DNA of 64,000 nucleotides from Enterococcus xiangfangensis (lineage in GTDB: Bacteria > Bacillota > Bacilli > Lactobacillales > Enterococcaceae). Every line of letters starts with the position of its first letter. The stretch's first letter is position 1. Shown here in pieces: positions 1 through 9,480 of the stretch. The stretch covers positions 101,035 to 165,034 of the forward strand of contig NZ_BJDX01000007.1 in the NCBI RefSeq assembly GCF_005405365.1. Direction: 5' to 3'. The notes below the pieces were generated by a model that saw only the letters and a program-made list of their open reading frames with translations, was not told the DNA's origin and did not search any database. The position numbers were made by a program, and so were the translations under genes.

Positions 1-27
1 GGTTGCGACAAAATTTTTGTCACAACC
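1..27 (-). terminator. hairpin terminator after the aldo/keto reductase gene
   Basis: A near-perfect inverted repeat with inner stem TGCGACAAAA/TTTTGTCACA lies 13 bp past the stop of the reverse-strand reductase gene. Its T-run would fall outside the window. It belongs to a hairpin family that recurs at other gene ends here. Confidence 0.6.
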
Positions 28-39
28 TTATTTCGATCA

Positions 40-966
40 TTATGGTAGATCATTGCCTGCTGCAAAGTAGACATCGTACCATTCTTGTTTTGTTAATGTC
101 ACCGCTGCGCCTGCTGCACTTTCTTTGATTCGAGTTGGATTCATCGTACCTAAAATTACTTGCATGTTAGCCGGATGGCGTAAGATCCAACCAGTTGCGA
201 TCGCATTTTTATTGGTATGATATTTCTGCGCTAATTTTTCTAGTTGTTCATTCAATTCTGGGAACTTGTCATTGTCAACAAAGACCCCTTCGAAAAAGCC
301 GTATTGGAATGGCGACCACGCTTGGATCGTCACGCCCTTGCGCCGAGAGAATTCTAATACACCGCCGTCATGATCGAAAGACCGTGCATCTGTCATATTC
401 GTGTGCATTCCGTAATCGATCATTCCCGTATGCATGATTGAAAATTGCAATTGATTGATCAATAATTTTTGATCGACGTATGATTGCAATAATTGAAATT
501 GTTCCGGATTAAAGTTAGATACGCCAAAGTGACGCACTTTCCCGCTGGCTTGTAACCTATCAAAAGCTTCTGCAATTTCTTCTGGTTCCATCAACGGGTC
601 CGGGCGATGCAATAAGAAACTATCCAAATAATCGATACCCATCCGTTCCAAAATACCATCCACTGAATCCAATAAATGTTGTTTTGAATAATCGTATCGT
701 TTATCAGCGCCTGTTACGATACCGCCTTTTGATTGGATGAAAAATTTATCACGGGAGATTTTGGCTTCCTTCAATGCTGCTCCAAAAATCAGTTCTGACT
801 TTCCATCGCCGTACATATCCGCTGAATCAATAAAATTAATTTCACTTTCTAACGCTGTTTCTAAAACTTCTGCCGCCTTCGTTACAGTCAACGCTGACAT
901 TCGCATGATTCCTAAAGCGATCGCGGAAGCTTCCCAATAGCTGTTGCCGATTTTTCGTTGTAACAT
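40..966 (-). CDS. aldo/keto reductase (YdhF-like)
   Basis: This is a soluble NADPH-dependent oxidoreductase of the aldo/keto reductase superfamily, about 308 residues, the usual length for one TIM-barrel enzyme. The catalytic tetrad can be placed: Asp and Tyr in DSADMYG, Lys in QSKGG, and His in LLHRPDP. The C-terminal part carries the cofactor-binding pattern ILGTMNPTRIKE. An upstream ATG at 973-975 is possible, but the AAGGG Shine-Dalgarno sequence is about 9 nt from the ATG at 964-966, so I prefer the latter. The gene is divergent from the Mga-like regulator at 1143. The natural substrate cannot be read from sequence. Confidence 0.9.
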   Translation of the reverse strand: MLQRKIGNSYWEASAIALGIMRMSALTVTKAAEVLETALESEINFIDSADMYGDGKSELIFGAALKEAKISRDKFFIQSKGGIVTGADKRYDYSKQHLLDSVDGILERMGIDYLDSFLLHRPDPLMEPEEIAEAFDRLQASGKVRHFGVSNFNPEQFQLLQSYVDQKLLINQLQFSIMHTGMIDYGMHTNMTDARSFDHDGGVLEFSRRKGVTIQAWSPFQYGFFEGVFVDNDKFPELNEQLEKLAQKYHTNKNAIATGWILRHPANMQVILGTMNPTRIKESAAGAAVTLTKQEWYDVYFAAGNDLP

Positions 967-1142
967 TCTGTTCATCCCTTCTGAAAAAATATTTTTCCTT
1001 ACTATTAGAAGTATAGACTAATTTAGATATAAAAAAAATCCCCCGCACTCAGAGGAACATTTCCTAGTCGCTAGTTTGAACAGCTACTACTTGACCCGTC
1101 TCGTTTTTCTCCGTATGCTTAATTTTGAAAGGAGCGTTTCTG

Positions 1143-2591
1143 ATGTACTCGATGCTAAAAAAAATCATTACCGAAAAAGACATCTATCGGCAAATTTTAC
1201 TATTAGAACACTTGCTGCATCATTCTCAGCTGACCGCTAAAGAACTGGCTGGAAAGATTGGAACAACGGAACGAACGATTTTTTCTGATCTACAATTGAT
1301 CCGCAGCTATTTGCCAGAAAATTGGGAATTAGCTTCTGACAAAAGCGGTATTCGCCTGCTTGCACAAAAAAATTCACTGACTAATGATCTTTGGGAAACT
1401 TTTTTACCGCATTCTGCTAGTCTGCAGTTGATCAAGCAATTGTTTTTCACCAAAGAATTGAATATTCCACACTTTTTGGCTGAGATCGGCATCTCATACG
1501 AAACACTCAAACGGCAGAAAACAAAAATCAATCAACAATTAGCCGCGTTTAATATCAAGATCCACTTAACACCCGCTCAAGCAATTTTAACTGGTGACGA
1601 AAGTGCCATCCGAATCTTTTATCATCGACTATTGCTCCCGTTCACCCACAATAATTATTTCTTTGCGGACTATTCGATTCACGAAGAACATTACTTGCAC
1701 TTTTTAACCAAAGAACTGCCGGAAGAATCCACTGTTGATACAGAACAAATTTTTGGTATTTGCTGGTTTTTCATCAACAGCATTCGGATCAAAGCCGGCT
1801 GTCCAATCGAAGGTTTCACTTTTGCGTCAGATGATCCGCTGTTCTTGCTGTATGTTCCCTACTTAAAAGAGCTATATAAAAAAGAAGGCGTTTATCTGCA
1901 AGATGAAGAGATCTTTTTTGCTTTCTTTTGTTTTTTAGAAAGTTGGAATTACAACAGCTCACTGGGAAACCAAGTATCAGACATCTTAAATGAAAACTAT
2001 TCGTTCTTACGTGAAAAGGCCCAGCATGCCGTCCAAAAAATCGCTGATGAACTATCCTTGCAAGCATTGAATCAGACAAATTTGGCAACTAATTTACTGC
2101 TTCTTCTATTAAAGTACGCAGAATCTCCTGCCTTGTCTAAACAATTCCAGCTGGAATACCAAGAAATTTTGCTGCAGCGCAATGAAGAATATACTGTTTT
2201 GACTAAGGAAAGTACGAAACTTTTTAATGACTTACCACAATTTTCAATGATTGGAGACACTACCTATTTTGTGAATCTTTTTTCTCTTTTGAGCCAGCAA
2301 GCAATTTCTTCTATCCGGCCTCATCTGCGGACCGTTTTCTTTATTTTTCAAAGTGAACCAGCTTGGAAAAATTTCTTGCAGCAAGAATTGGCTGACCTTT
2401 TAGGCAAACGAATCAAATTAGTTCCGCTTGAGGTTTCTCAACTCAAAACATTAGCTGTCCAAACTGGCGATCTGATTCTTTCAAATATTCCGCTGGACTC
2501 AGCCCCATTACCGGTAATCTACTTGTCTACTACGCCAACTAAAAATGAGCTCAATCAATTGACCGAACTCACTTCTTATTCGTATCTTTAA
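1143..2591 (+). CDS. Mga/BglG-like transcriptional regulator
   Basis: About 482 residues. The N-terminal 60 residues form a helix-turn-helix (LTAKELAGKIGTTERTIFSDL) typical of the Mga/PRD regulator group. The long all-alpha middle resembles PRD-like regulatory domains, and the last 100 residues look like a divergent EIIB-like alpha/beta fold. Regulators of this type control sugar or surface-protein genes and often respond to PTS phosphorylation. No strong PRD histidine pattern was found, so phospho-control is inferred only. The ATG at 1143 is chosen over an in-frame TTG at 1125 because AAAGGAG lies 8 nt before it. The gene is convergent with the ATPase at 2601, with only 9 bp between stops. 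Its target is unknown; the divergent reductase is the obvious candidate. Confidence 0.75.
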   Translation: MYSMLKKIITEKDIYRQILLLEHLLHHSQLTAKELAGKIGTTERTIFSDLQLIRSYLPENWELASDKSGIRLLAQKNSLTNDLWETFLPHSASLQLIKQLFFTKELNIPHFLAEIGISYETLKRQKTKINQQLAAFNIKIHLTPAQAILTGDESAIRIFYHRLLLPFTHNNYFFADYSIHEEHYLHFLTKELPEESTVDTEQIFGICWFFINSIRIKAGCPIEGFTFASDDPLFLLYVPYLKELYKKEGVYLQDEEIFFAFFCFLESWNYNSSLGNQVSDILNENYSFLREKAQHAVQKIADELSLQALNQTNLATNLLLLLLKYAESPALSKQFQLEYQEILLQRNEEYTVLTKESTKLFNDLPQFSMIGDTTYFVNLFSLLSQQAISSIRPHLRTVFFIFQSEPAWKNFLQQELADLLGKRIKLVPLEVSQLKTLAVQTGDLILSNIPLDSAPLPVIYLSTTPTKNELNQLTELTSYSYL

Positions 2592-2600
2592 GTAAAATGG

Positions 2601-5153
2601 TTAGTCGTTTTGATAACGAATAGCCGTTTTTTCTTTTCGCTTGAAGATTTCTTTACTGATCCGCTTCTCCAGTTCTACGATCAGAAACAGTAGCAAGGCA
2701 TTCCCTAAAATCAGCAATTGTTGAGCTAGATTTAGCGCCGTCGTGCCGATCAGCTGTTGTCCTAACGGTAAGAAGACCACGCCTAATTGAAGAATGAAAA
2801 GAAGACCTAATGAAATAAATAAAAATTTATTCTCAAAGAAGCGGCGATTGATTGCTGGATCAAACTTCTCACGACAATTAATCATATAAACTGCCTGACC
2901 TAAAACAATGCTTTGTAAAAGAATCGTTTGCTGCAACGCTGTTCCTTCAAAGCGCATTGATAAAAAGTAGGCTGGGATCATGATCAATAAGGAAACATAC
3001 ACGATTCTAAAGAAGCTGTAACCTGATAAAATCCCCATCTTCGCGTCTCGCGGCGGACGAGTCATCGTATCTCGACTCGCTTGCTCAAAACCAATCGCGT
3101 AAGATAAAGTGATTGTCGTTACCATATTGACCCATAAAATTTGGATTGGCGTCAACGGCAATGGCTGATTCATCAGCATCGCTAAAATTACGATCAAACC
3201 TTGCGCTAATGCCGTTGGTAAAAAGAAATTGATCGTCTTTTGCAGATTATCAAAAATTCTGCGTCCTTCCTTCACTGCTTTTACAATAGTAAAAAAGTTA
3301 TCATCGGCTAAAACCATATCGGCGGCTTGTTTACTTACCTCGCTGCCCTTGATCCCCATCGCGATCCCAATATCTGCTTGTTTTAAAGCGGGGGCGTCGT
3401 TCACACCATCACCAGTCATTCCTACGACTTCTTCTTGTTTTTGCAATGCCGTCACAATTCTTAATTTATGTTCTGGTGTCGTGCGGGCATAGACATCTAC
3501 TACACCAACCGTTTCTGCTAACTCCTCATCAGACATCTCATCAATATCCGCACCTTCTAAAATTATCGATGTGTGCTTTAAGCCAATCTGTTCACTGATG
3601 GCTTGTGCGGTCGCTTTGTGATCGCCAGTGATCATCTTGACTGAGATCCCTGCTTGCTGAGCTTGTTCAATTGCTCGAACCGCACTTTCTTTTGGCGGGT
3701 CAATGATTCCTGCTAATCCAACAAACGTGAGATTACTCAATGACTCATGCGTCAACTCTGTTAAGAATCCTTTTTTATAACCAAAACCTAGCACACGCTG
3801 TCCTTTGCTGGCTAAATCCAATCCTTGTTTCTCCCAATTTACTTTTTCCTCATTCGTTACGTCCGCCTTTTCCAACAATACTTCAGGCGCTCCTTTAACA
3901 AAGATCACTTGTTCTTCACCATCAGTATGCATCGTTGCCATATATTTGTAACGAGAACTGAAGGGAATTTTTGCCACTACTGGTTTTAACTGCTGCTCTT
4001 CTTCTGCAACATATTTCAACAATGCGAGCTCTGTCGGATTGCCATGGATCGTCTCGATTTTTTGCTCATCGCGTGTTTTCAATTCCTGACAATTATTCAT
4101 GATCTCTTTGACTACCGACAGTTCTTCTGTTACGACTGCTTGAACAGTCATTTCATTTTTCGTAAGAGTTCCCGTCTTGTCCGAACAAATCACCGTCATT
4201 GAGCCCAACGTTTCCACTGCCGGCATTCCTTTGATGATCGCATTTTCATCAGCCATCTCTTTGACCCCCATCGAAAGAATCATCGTCAAGACTGCTGGCA
4301 GTCCCTCTGGAATCATCGCCACGATTAAGGCGATACTAGCAGAAAACATCAAATTCCAATCCATTCCATATCTGAAACTAGTAAAAAATAGCAAGAAAAG
4401 AATCAAAGCCAAAATCCCTCTAAAAATCTGTTTATTCAATTGATGCATTTTTTTAACTAATGGCGTCTCTTGCGCTTGAATTGCCTGCAAGGCATGATTG
4501 ATTTTTCCAATTTCTGTCGCATCACCAGTCTCAACGACCAATCCACGAGCTGAACCTGTTTGTACTAATGTTCCAGAAAAAGCCATGTTCAACTGATCAC
4601 CAGCTAATGCTTCTCGCTCGATCGGCGCTACTATTTTTTCAACCGCCTCAGATTCGCCAGTCAAGATGGATTCTTCCACCGTTAAATCATGAACTTCGAT
4701 CAATCGCAGATCCGCCGGAATAACATCGCCAGCTTTTAAAAGTACGATATCCCCTTCGACTAATTCTTCTGCGTCTAGCTTGATCGGCTGTCCTTCATTC
4801 AAGACCGTTGCTTCTTGTCCCATCATCTGCCTCAATCCATCCAATGATTCTTCTGCTTTACGCTCTTGCCAGTACCCGACCAGACCATTGACAATAACAA
4901 CTAAGAAAATAATCCCGCCTTCGACCCATTCACCCGTCGCAAATTTCAAGACAGCCGCAAGGATCAAGACAATCATTAACAGATCCGTGAAATGTTTAGC
5001 GATTTTACGCCATAATTTCACTTGTTCCTTTTCTTCAATTTTATTCGGCCCATTATTTTTTAAACGTACCTCTCGCTCTTGTTTAGTCAACCCAGTAGTC
5101 TGTGCGGTTAATTTATTCAAAACATCTTCTATCGATAATTTATACCACTTCAT
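2601..5153 (-). CDS. P2-type cation-transporting ATPase, CtpF-like
   Basis: An 850-residue P-type ATPase with the full catalytic set: actuator TGES, phosphorylation motif DKTGTLTKN, and hinge motif TGDGVNDAPALKQADIGIAMG. The N-terminal cation-ATPase domain, four plus six membrane segments and a C-terminal transmembrane domain are all present. M4 has the IPEGLPA signature of P2 pumps. M5 reads NFFLPTALAQGL and M6 reads WVNMVTTITLSYAIGFE, so the second-site Asn/Glu/Asp ligands of SERCA-type Ca2+ pumps are absent. This matches the CtpF-like branch better than classical PacL. The ion is uncertain (Ca2+ or another cation). Start ATG follows GGGGG at about 5164-5168. It is monocistronic and convergent with the Mga-like gene. 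Confidence 0.88.
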   Translation of the reverse strand: MKWYKLSIEDVLNKLTAQTTGLTKQEREVRLKNNGPNKIEEKEQVKLWRKIAKHFTDLLMIVLILAAVLKFATGEWVEGGIIFLVVIVNGLVGYWQERKAEESLDGLRQMMGQEATVLNEGQPIKLDAEELVEGDIVLLKAGDVIPADLRLIEVHDLTVEESILTGESEAVEKIVAPIEREALAGDQLNMAFSGTLVQTGSARGLVVETGDATEIGKINHALQAIQAQETPLVKKMHQLNKQIFRGILALILFLLFFTSFRYGMDWNLMFSASIALIVAMIPEGLPAVLTMILSMGVKEMADENAIIKGMPAVETLGSMTVICSDKTGTLTKNEMTVQAVVTEELSVVKEIMNNCQELKTRDEQKIETIHGNPTELALLKYVAEEEQQLKPVVAKIPFSSRYKYMATMHTDGEEQVIFVKGAPEVLLEKADVTNEEKVNWEKQGLDLASKGQRVLGFGYKKGFLTELTHESLSNLTFVGLAGIIDPPKESAVRAIEQAQQAGISVKMITGDHKATAQAISEQIGLKHTSIILEGADIDEMSDEELAETVGVVDVYARTTPEHKLRIVTALQKQEEVVGMTGDGVNDAPALKQADIGIAMGIKGSEVSKQAADMVLADDNFFTIVKAVKEGRRIFDNLQKTINFFLPTALAQGLIVILAMLMNQPLPLTPIQILWVNMVTTITLSYAIGFEQASRDTMTRPPRDAKMGILSGYSFFRIVYVSLLIMIPAYFLSMRFEGTALQQTILLQSIVLGQAVYMINCREKFDPAINRRFFENKFLFISLGLLFILQLGVVFLPLGQQLIGTTALNLAQQLLILGNALLLFLIVELEKRISKEIFKRKEKTAIRYQND

Positions 5154-5204
5154 CTATTGTTCCCCCATATCAATCATTTGATACTTTAAGTATACGGAGA
5201 AATC

Positions 5205-5218
5205 ACCGCACTTGCGGT
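5205..5218. promoter_or_regulatory. 14-bp palindrome upstream of the CtpF-like ATPase
   Basis: ACCGCACTTGCGGT is a 6-2-6 inverted repeat about 50 bp before the ATPase start codon. It could be an operator or a small mRNA hairpin. No family of regulator is recognised. Confidence 0.35.
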
Positions 5219-5629
5219 CGATAATTTCATGGAAGACAGAAATTATTGTGCTTGCTAAACGTTATATTATAAATACACAGACAGAAAAAGAACCGAAAAA
5301 ATAATTTATACAAAAATAACATAATATATTTCTGTTCAAACTACGCAATCTATCAATAGACAAGAAACTAAGATAGACCTCCAACAGATCTTAACGATAA
5401 AAAAACAATCTATTTTCTTATATAACATCTGAAGACAAAAAAAGAGACTAGCATTAGCCTCTTTTTTGTATCCTCCTGTTTAACGTTAACTTCGATCTGT
5501 TTGATCTGATTTTTTTGGTCCATAAATCAGAAAATTCAGTACAATTTTAATTTACATGCTGAAGGAGGTTCATCAAAGTAAATTTGTTTGCTTAAAAACA
5601 ATTTAGTATAGAAAATTATAGGCAGCTAA
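5219..5629. other. non-coding stretch between ATPase and helicase
   Basis: About 410 AT-rich bases with no convincing gene. The only clear element is the terminator-like hairpin at 5437-5467. A good Shine-Dalgarno-like AAGGAGGT at about 5562-5569 has no start codon at usable distance on the forward strand. Confidence 0.5.
5437..5467 (-). terminator. terminator downstream of the helicase gene
   Basis: An A-run, a short stem (AGAGACTA/TTAGCCTCT with one mismatch) and a T-run form an intrinsic terminator that could work in both directions. It lies about 160 bp beyond the end of the reverse-strand helicase reading frame. Confidence 0.55.
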
Positions 5630-8600
5630 TCAATTGGAGTTATAATCATCAATAATTGACATTGTAGTATTTGCTACTTTACTTCCAAGTTTACTATATA
5701 AACTTTTATCACCAATAACATAAAATTCTTCTTTAGCTCGGGTTGCAGCTACATTCATTATATTTGGTTCAGAAACTGCCCATCCAGCGGCTCCTTTACT
5801 ATTAGTGTCTGCTCCAAGTATAAAGTATACGATCTTAGCCTCTTTCCCTTGAAAAGTATGAACTGTTCCAACATTTACAGGCTTACCATCTTTTCACTGT
5901 GTGAAGCCAATCTCATCTAACTCTTTAGCTAATCTGTATGCAACATTTTTAAATGGGGTAATCACATATATTTCTCCTGACAACAGAGGCTTTTCTCTTA
6001 GGCAATTCACGATTTTACTTTTTAAGTATTCTGATTGTTCTTTTACAAACTTATCATTTGCCTGACCAGAAATATCAAACCACTTTGATTTACCTTGAGA
6101 CTCTTCAAAAATTTTCCCCTGAACCATGAGCCCATTGTATGAAATCTCATTTGAAATTGTGAACATTGGATAATTCGAACGCCTATGGACCCATAATGGG
6201 ATCCCAATCCATTCACCATCATCTTTTTGAAATCCATATTGACTAGTATCATCCACAATTGTTTGCGTGGATGAACTAGAAGAAACAAATTTTTCATTTA
6301 CTTGATAGTTTTGTCCCAATAAATTCAACATGTTTGAATCTAACGATAATACAGGTTTAATTTGTGAAGGATCGCCAACAACCATGACTTTTTTACTTCT
6401 AAATATTGCCCCTACGCTTGCTTGCGGTAAAGCCTGACCTGCTTCATCGATAAATAAGTTGCCGAGAGAATTCTCCTGTAAATTTCTGAACATTCGTCCG
6501 AAACTCGCAAATGTTGTACTAATCACTGGAATAGCAAGGTTTAACCACTGCCAAGATTCAAGTATTAGCTGTTGACCATTTTCTTTAGACATATACTCAT
6601 CTTGTTTATCCCAGACTATCCTCGCTGTGTTTAAGTGTTTACTATTTTCATATAAAAATTGTTTTTTAACTTCTAAGGCTTTCATAAATAATTCCGTTTG
6701 TTTCACACGAAATTCTTTAGTAAACCATGGATTTGAGATTTGAAGTTCCTCATATGATTTTGAGAAATCAATCTCGTCTATATTTGTCCTCTTTTTTAAT
6801 TCCTCTATCAATTCTATCTGTTTTTTTATACGATTTATTTTTTGATCTTGCCGTTCTCTCCAATTATCAAAATCAGCGTTTGCTTGTTGGATCTTCTTTT
6901 CTATATCAGCAAAATCATTTTGAGCTTGATGAAGTTTTTGACTCATTTCTGTTTTTTGTTTTTTTAAATATTGTCTTTGTTCAGCAAGTTTATTTAAGCT
7001 ATCATTGGCATATTTTAATTCTTCATAATAGCTTTTAGCTTTTCCCGTTTTCAAAACCTTTTGTACCCACATCAAACTTGGTTTTTGTGAGACAACTACA
7101 TCAAAGTTTCTTTGGGCTTCTCTAAAAAGTACGGAGAGTTCTTCAAGTTTTGCTTCAGAGATTTTTAACATATTTTCTGTTATTTTAATTTTTTCTGATA
7201 AAGATTCAGACTGTTTTTCTTTGTTCTCGCAAAGTTTTATTAGCTCTTCCTGTTTTTCAATTTTCTCTTGAGAGTAATGATCTTTTTTTCTTTTATATTC
7301 ACTGTTCAAAATTTGAAGTTCTTGGACTTTATCATAATATTCCTGAATTTGGTTCTGTTCAGCTAATAGTTGCTTCTGTAGTTTTGAAAATTCTTCATAG
7401 ATTTTACGATTAGATTTATATTCTTCTTTTAGATACTTATATATGAATTCAATGTTTAATAACAAATTACTAATGTTTTCAGCTTTTCCGCCTTCAAGTG
7501 AAAAAGCCCCCCAATTTTTATCTTCTAACTTCTCGATAGTAAGTTCTCTACTATTTTTATTTCCTGCTTTAATCCATTTCCCACTGAGCTTTGAATTAGA
7601 TATTGTTTTAAAATAATCTACTAGAAATATTTTTTCTCTAAATTCTTTAGAGATTTCATCTATTTGGGGAAGCTCATTAACAATATTCTGTACAGCTCCA
7701 TTATTAGAACTAGCAACAACTATGTTTTTATCTGAAATTTGTTGAGGCACTACCCCTAATTTTGCTTTTTCCCAATAAGGGATACTTCCTTTTACTTCTT
7801 TATTCGCTAATTTACATATTTCTTCAGCTTGTTGAACAATTAAATCAGCGAAGATATCTTTAAGTAATGTTGTTTTTCCCGTACCGGGCGGGCCATTAAC
7901 ACTACGGATATCATTTTTTTCATTTAGTGCCAAATTGACTGCAATTTCTTGCATAAGCGAAAGTGAATACTTTGACTCACTTGGAAATCGACCTAACGGA
8001 TAGTATTTTGGTTGTAAAATCTCTTGAATAATTATTGGATCAAAATTGGCTGATTTATTATTACTATCTAAATTAATTTTTTCACCAGAAAAACCAGTAA
8101 AATAGCGATTTAAATTTTTTGTATCAATAAGTTTGGCTTTTTCTAAATCATCAATAAAAAATGAATGAAGATTTATATCCCCATTTTCCAAATCTTTTAC
8201 AAATCCATAGCAGCAAGAACCTAACTCAACTCTATATTGCTTTAGTAAATCCTTTAGAACAACATCAAATTCCTTATCTTCAAATTGTTTACTTAAATCA
8301 GCACGTAAACTATTTTCAGCCTTTAAAAAGTCTTTAGGTAACTCCTTCTTGTAACGTATGTAGCCACTCATTGTAAAAAATAGTTTTTCAGGGATAAAAT
8401 TTAATTGATTATCAAAATATAAAGCAAATGTAAATTTATTAGAATGACTAATTTCTTCATGAGAGGCAGGAATTCCATATTTTTCGCGAAGTATGTCAGT
8501 TATTTCTTGGAAATCAAATATATCAAAGTAGAATACTATTCCTGATTTTTTAAAGTTTTTGTCAGAAATTTTTTGAGCTGATCTTTGTAGATTTAAGAGA

Positions 8601-8737
8601 TTAAAGAAGGTCTCATAAAATTCATTATTTAATTGATTGTCAAAAGTCCTGTAATTGTTATCCGATATTTTTATAGAGCCTTCTGATAATTGCTCAATCG
8701 TGATCCAAGCATTTAATATATCAATTTTCTTGTTCAT
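5630..8737 (-). pseudogene. SF1 (Upf1-like) AAA helicase, interrupted by an in-frame TGA
   Basis: The open part (5894-8737) encodes 947 residues. It has an N-terminal region, Walker A GPPGTGKTTLL near residue 282, a long charged coiled-coil insertion at roughly 430-680, Walker B NLFIDEAGQALPQ near residue 760, and further helicase motifs (SSSSTQTIVDD, PLWVHRR). It stops at TGA 5894-5896. The same frame continues without a shift for 87 codons to TGA 5630-5632 and contains the missing motif V (VGTVHTFQGKEAKIV) and motif VI (VAATRAKEEFYVIGD). One nonsense change, plausibly from a Trp TGG, therefore removes the last two helicase motifs. The gene is clearly more AT-rich than its neighbours and stands alone, which suggests horizontal transfer. 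ATPase-helicases of this build are common in accessory and defence loci, but that role is inference here. Confidence 0.85.
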
Positions 8738-9130
8738 TCACCTTCACCAAAGCGACGACAATTCGATTATTTCCTGTAATAAATTCACCTAATTATTCTA
8801 AATACATGAATTTATCGTTCCGACATTGTCTGATTCCTTCCTTTTTATAACAATTATTATCTTATACAAAAAAATTTTTTTCAATTGTTTTTTAGTAAGA
8901 AAGTAAGCATCTAATGACGCCAATCCCTAGTAAATAAAAAAATGAAGACTCAGGAATCAACAAATGATTTCTGAGTCTTAACTACTTCTTCTATTAGGGA
9001 ATTGTGACCTCCGTATAATAAAGCAAACTCTCCAATTTCTCTTACTTTTCTAAAAGTTATCTCACCTGAGAAATCAGTGGAGCATCCCTCTTGATTCAAT
9101 TCTTATCATTAGTATCCATAAAAAGTATCC
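8738..9130. other. intergenic stretch with a terminator and a short orphan frame
   Basis: Besides the hairpin at 8936-8979, the reverse strand is open from a TTG at 9097-9099 to TGA at 8950-8952 (49 codons, containing YGGHNSLIEE). It has no Shine-Dalgarno sequence and ends inside the hairpin, so it may be a remnant or chance. Two adjacent copies of AAGTATCCATAAA-like sequence lie at about 9110-9136. Confidence 0.35.
8936..8979 (-). terminator. terminator hairpin
   Basis: A 15-bp stem (AAGACTCAGGAATCA against TGATTTCTGAGTCTT, one mismatch) is followed on the reverse strand by a T-run. It would stop transcripts from the stress-operon side before the helicase gene. Confidence 0.7.
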
Positions 9131-9173
9131 ATAAAAATAATCATCCCTACTCATTGAAGCTGGGATGATTATC
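9131..9173 (-). terminator. terminator of the gls24 stress operon
   Basis: The stem AATAATCATCCC/GGGATGATTAT is followed by a T-run on the reverse strand, about 40 bp past the glsB stop. Confidence 0.75.
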
Positions 9174-9213
9174 CTATCTCCCCTTATTATCACTATTTTC
9201 TTTATTTGTCTGT

Positions 9214-9459
9214 TTATTTACTTCTGCCTAAGAAAAATGAAACAATCAGTACTAAGATGATTGCTCCAATAATTGATGGCACAAGTGCCATTCCGGCAAG
9301 TGAAGGGCCCCAATGTCCTAATAACGCTTGGCCTAGTGCTGACCCGACTAATCCTGCAATAATATTGGCGATCCATCCCATGCTGCTTCCTTTACCTGTG
9401 ATCGCACCTGCTATAACGCCGATGATTGCTCCGACGATTAATGACCAAATAAGTCCCAT
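9214..9459 (-). CDS. glsB: GlsB/YeaQ/YmgE family stress membrane protein
   Basis: An 81-residue, glycine-rich, very hydrophobic protein with three likely transmembrane helices (IWSLIVGAIIGVIAGAITG; MGWIANIIAGLVGSALG; VPSIIGAIILVLIVSFFLG). This matches the transglycosylase-associated/GlsB family, small membrane proteins induced by general stress. In enterococci glsB is the last gene of the gls24 operon, as it is here, directly after the Gls24 gene and before a terminator. Its biochemical role is not known for the family. AGGAGGA precedes the start. The length is normal and the identification is secure. Confidence 0.9.
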   Translation of the reverse strand: MGLIWSLIVGAIIGVIAGAITGKGSSMGWIANIIAGLVGSALGQALLGHWGPSLAGMALVPSIIGAIILVLIVSFFLGRSK

Positions 9460-9480
9460 GATAATTCCTCCTCTAATCTA

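Noticed and set aside
5560..5600. Small gene after the AAGGAGGT sequence
   Set aside because: No ATG, GTG or TTG at a usable distance leads into an open frame longer than a few codons.
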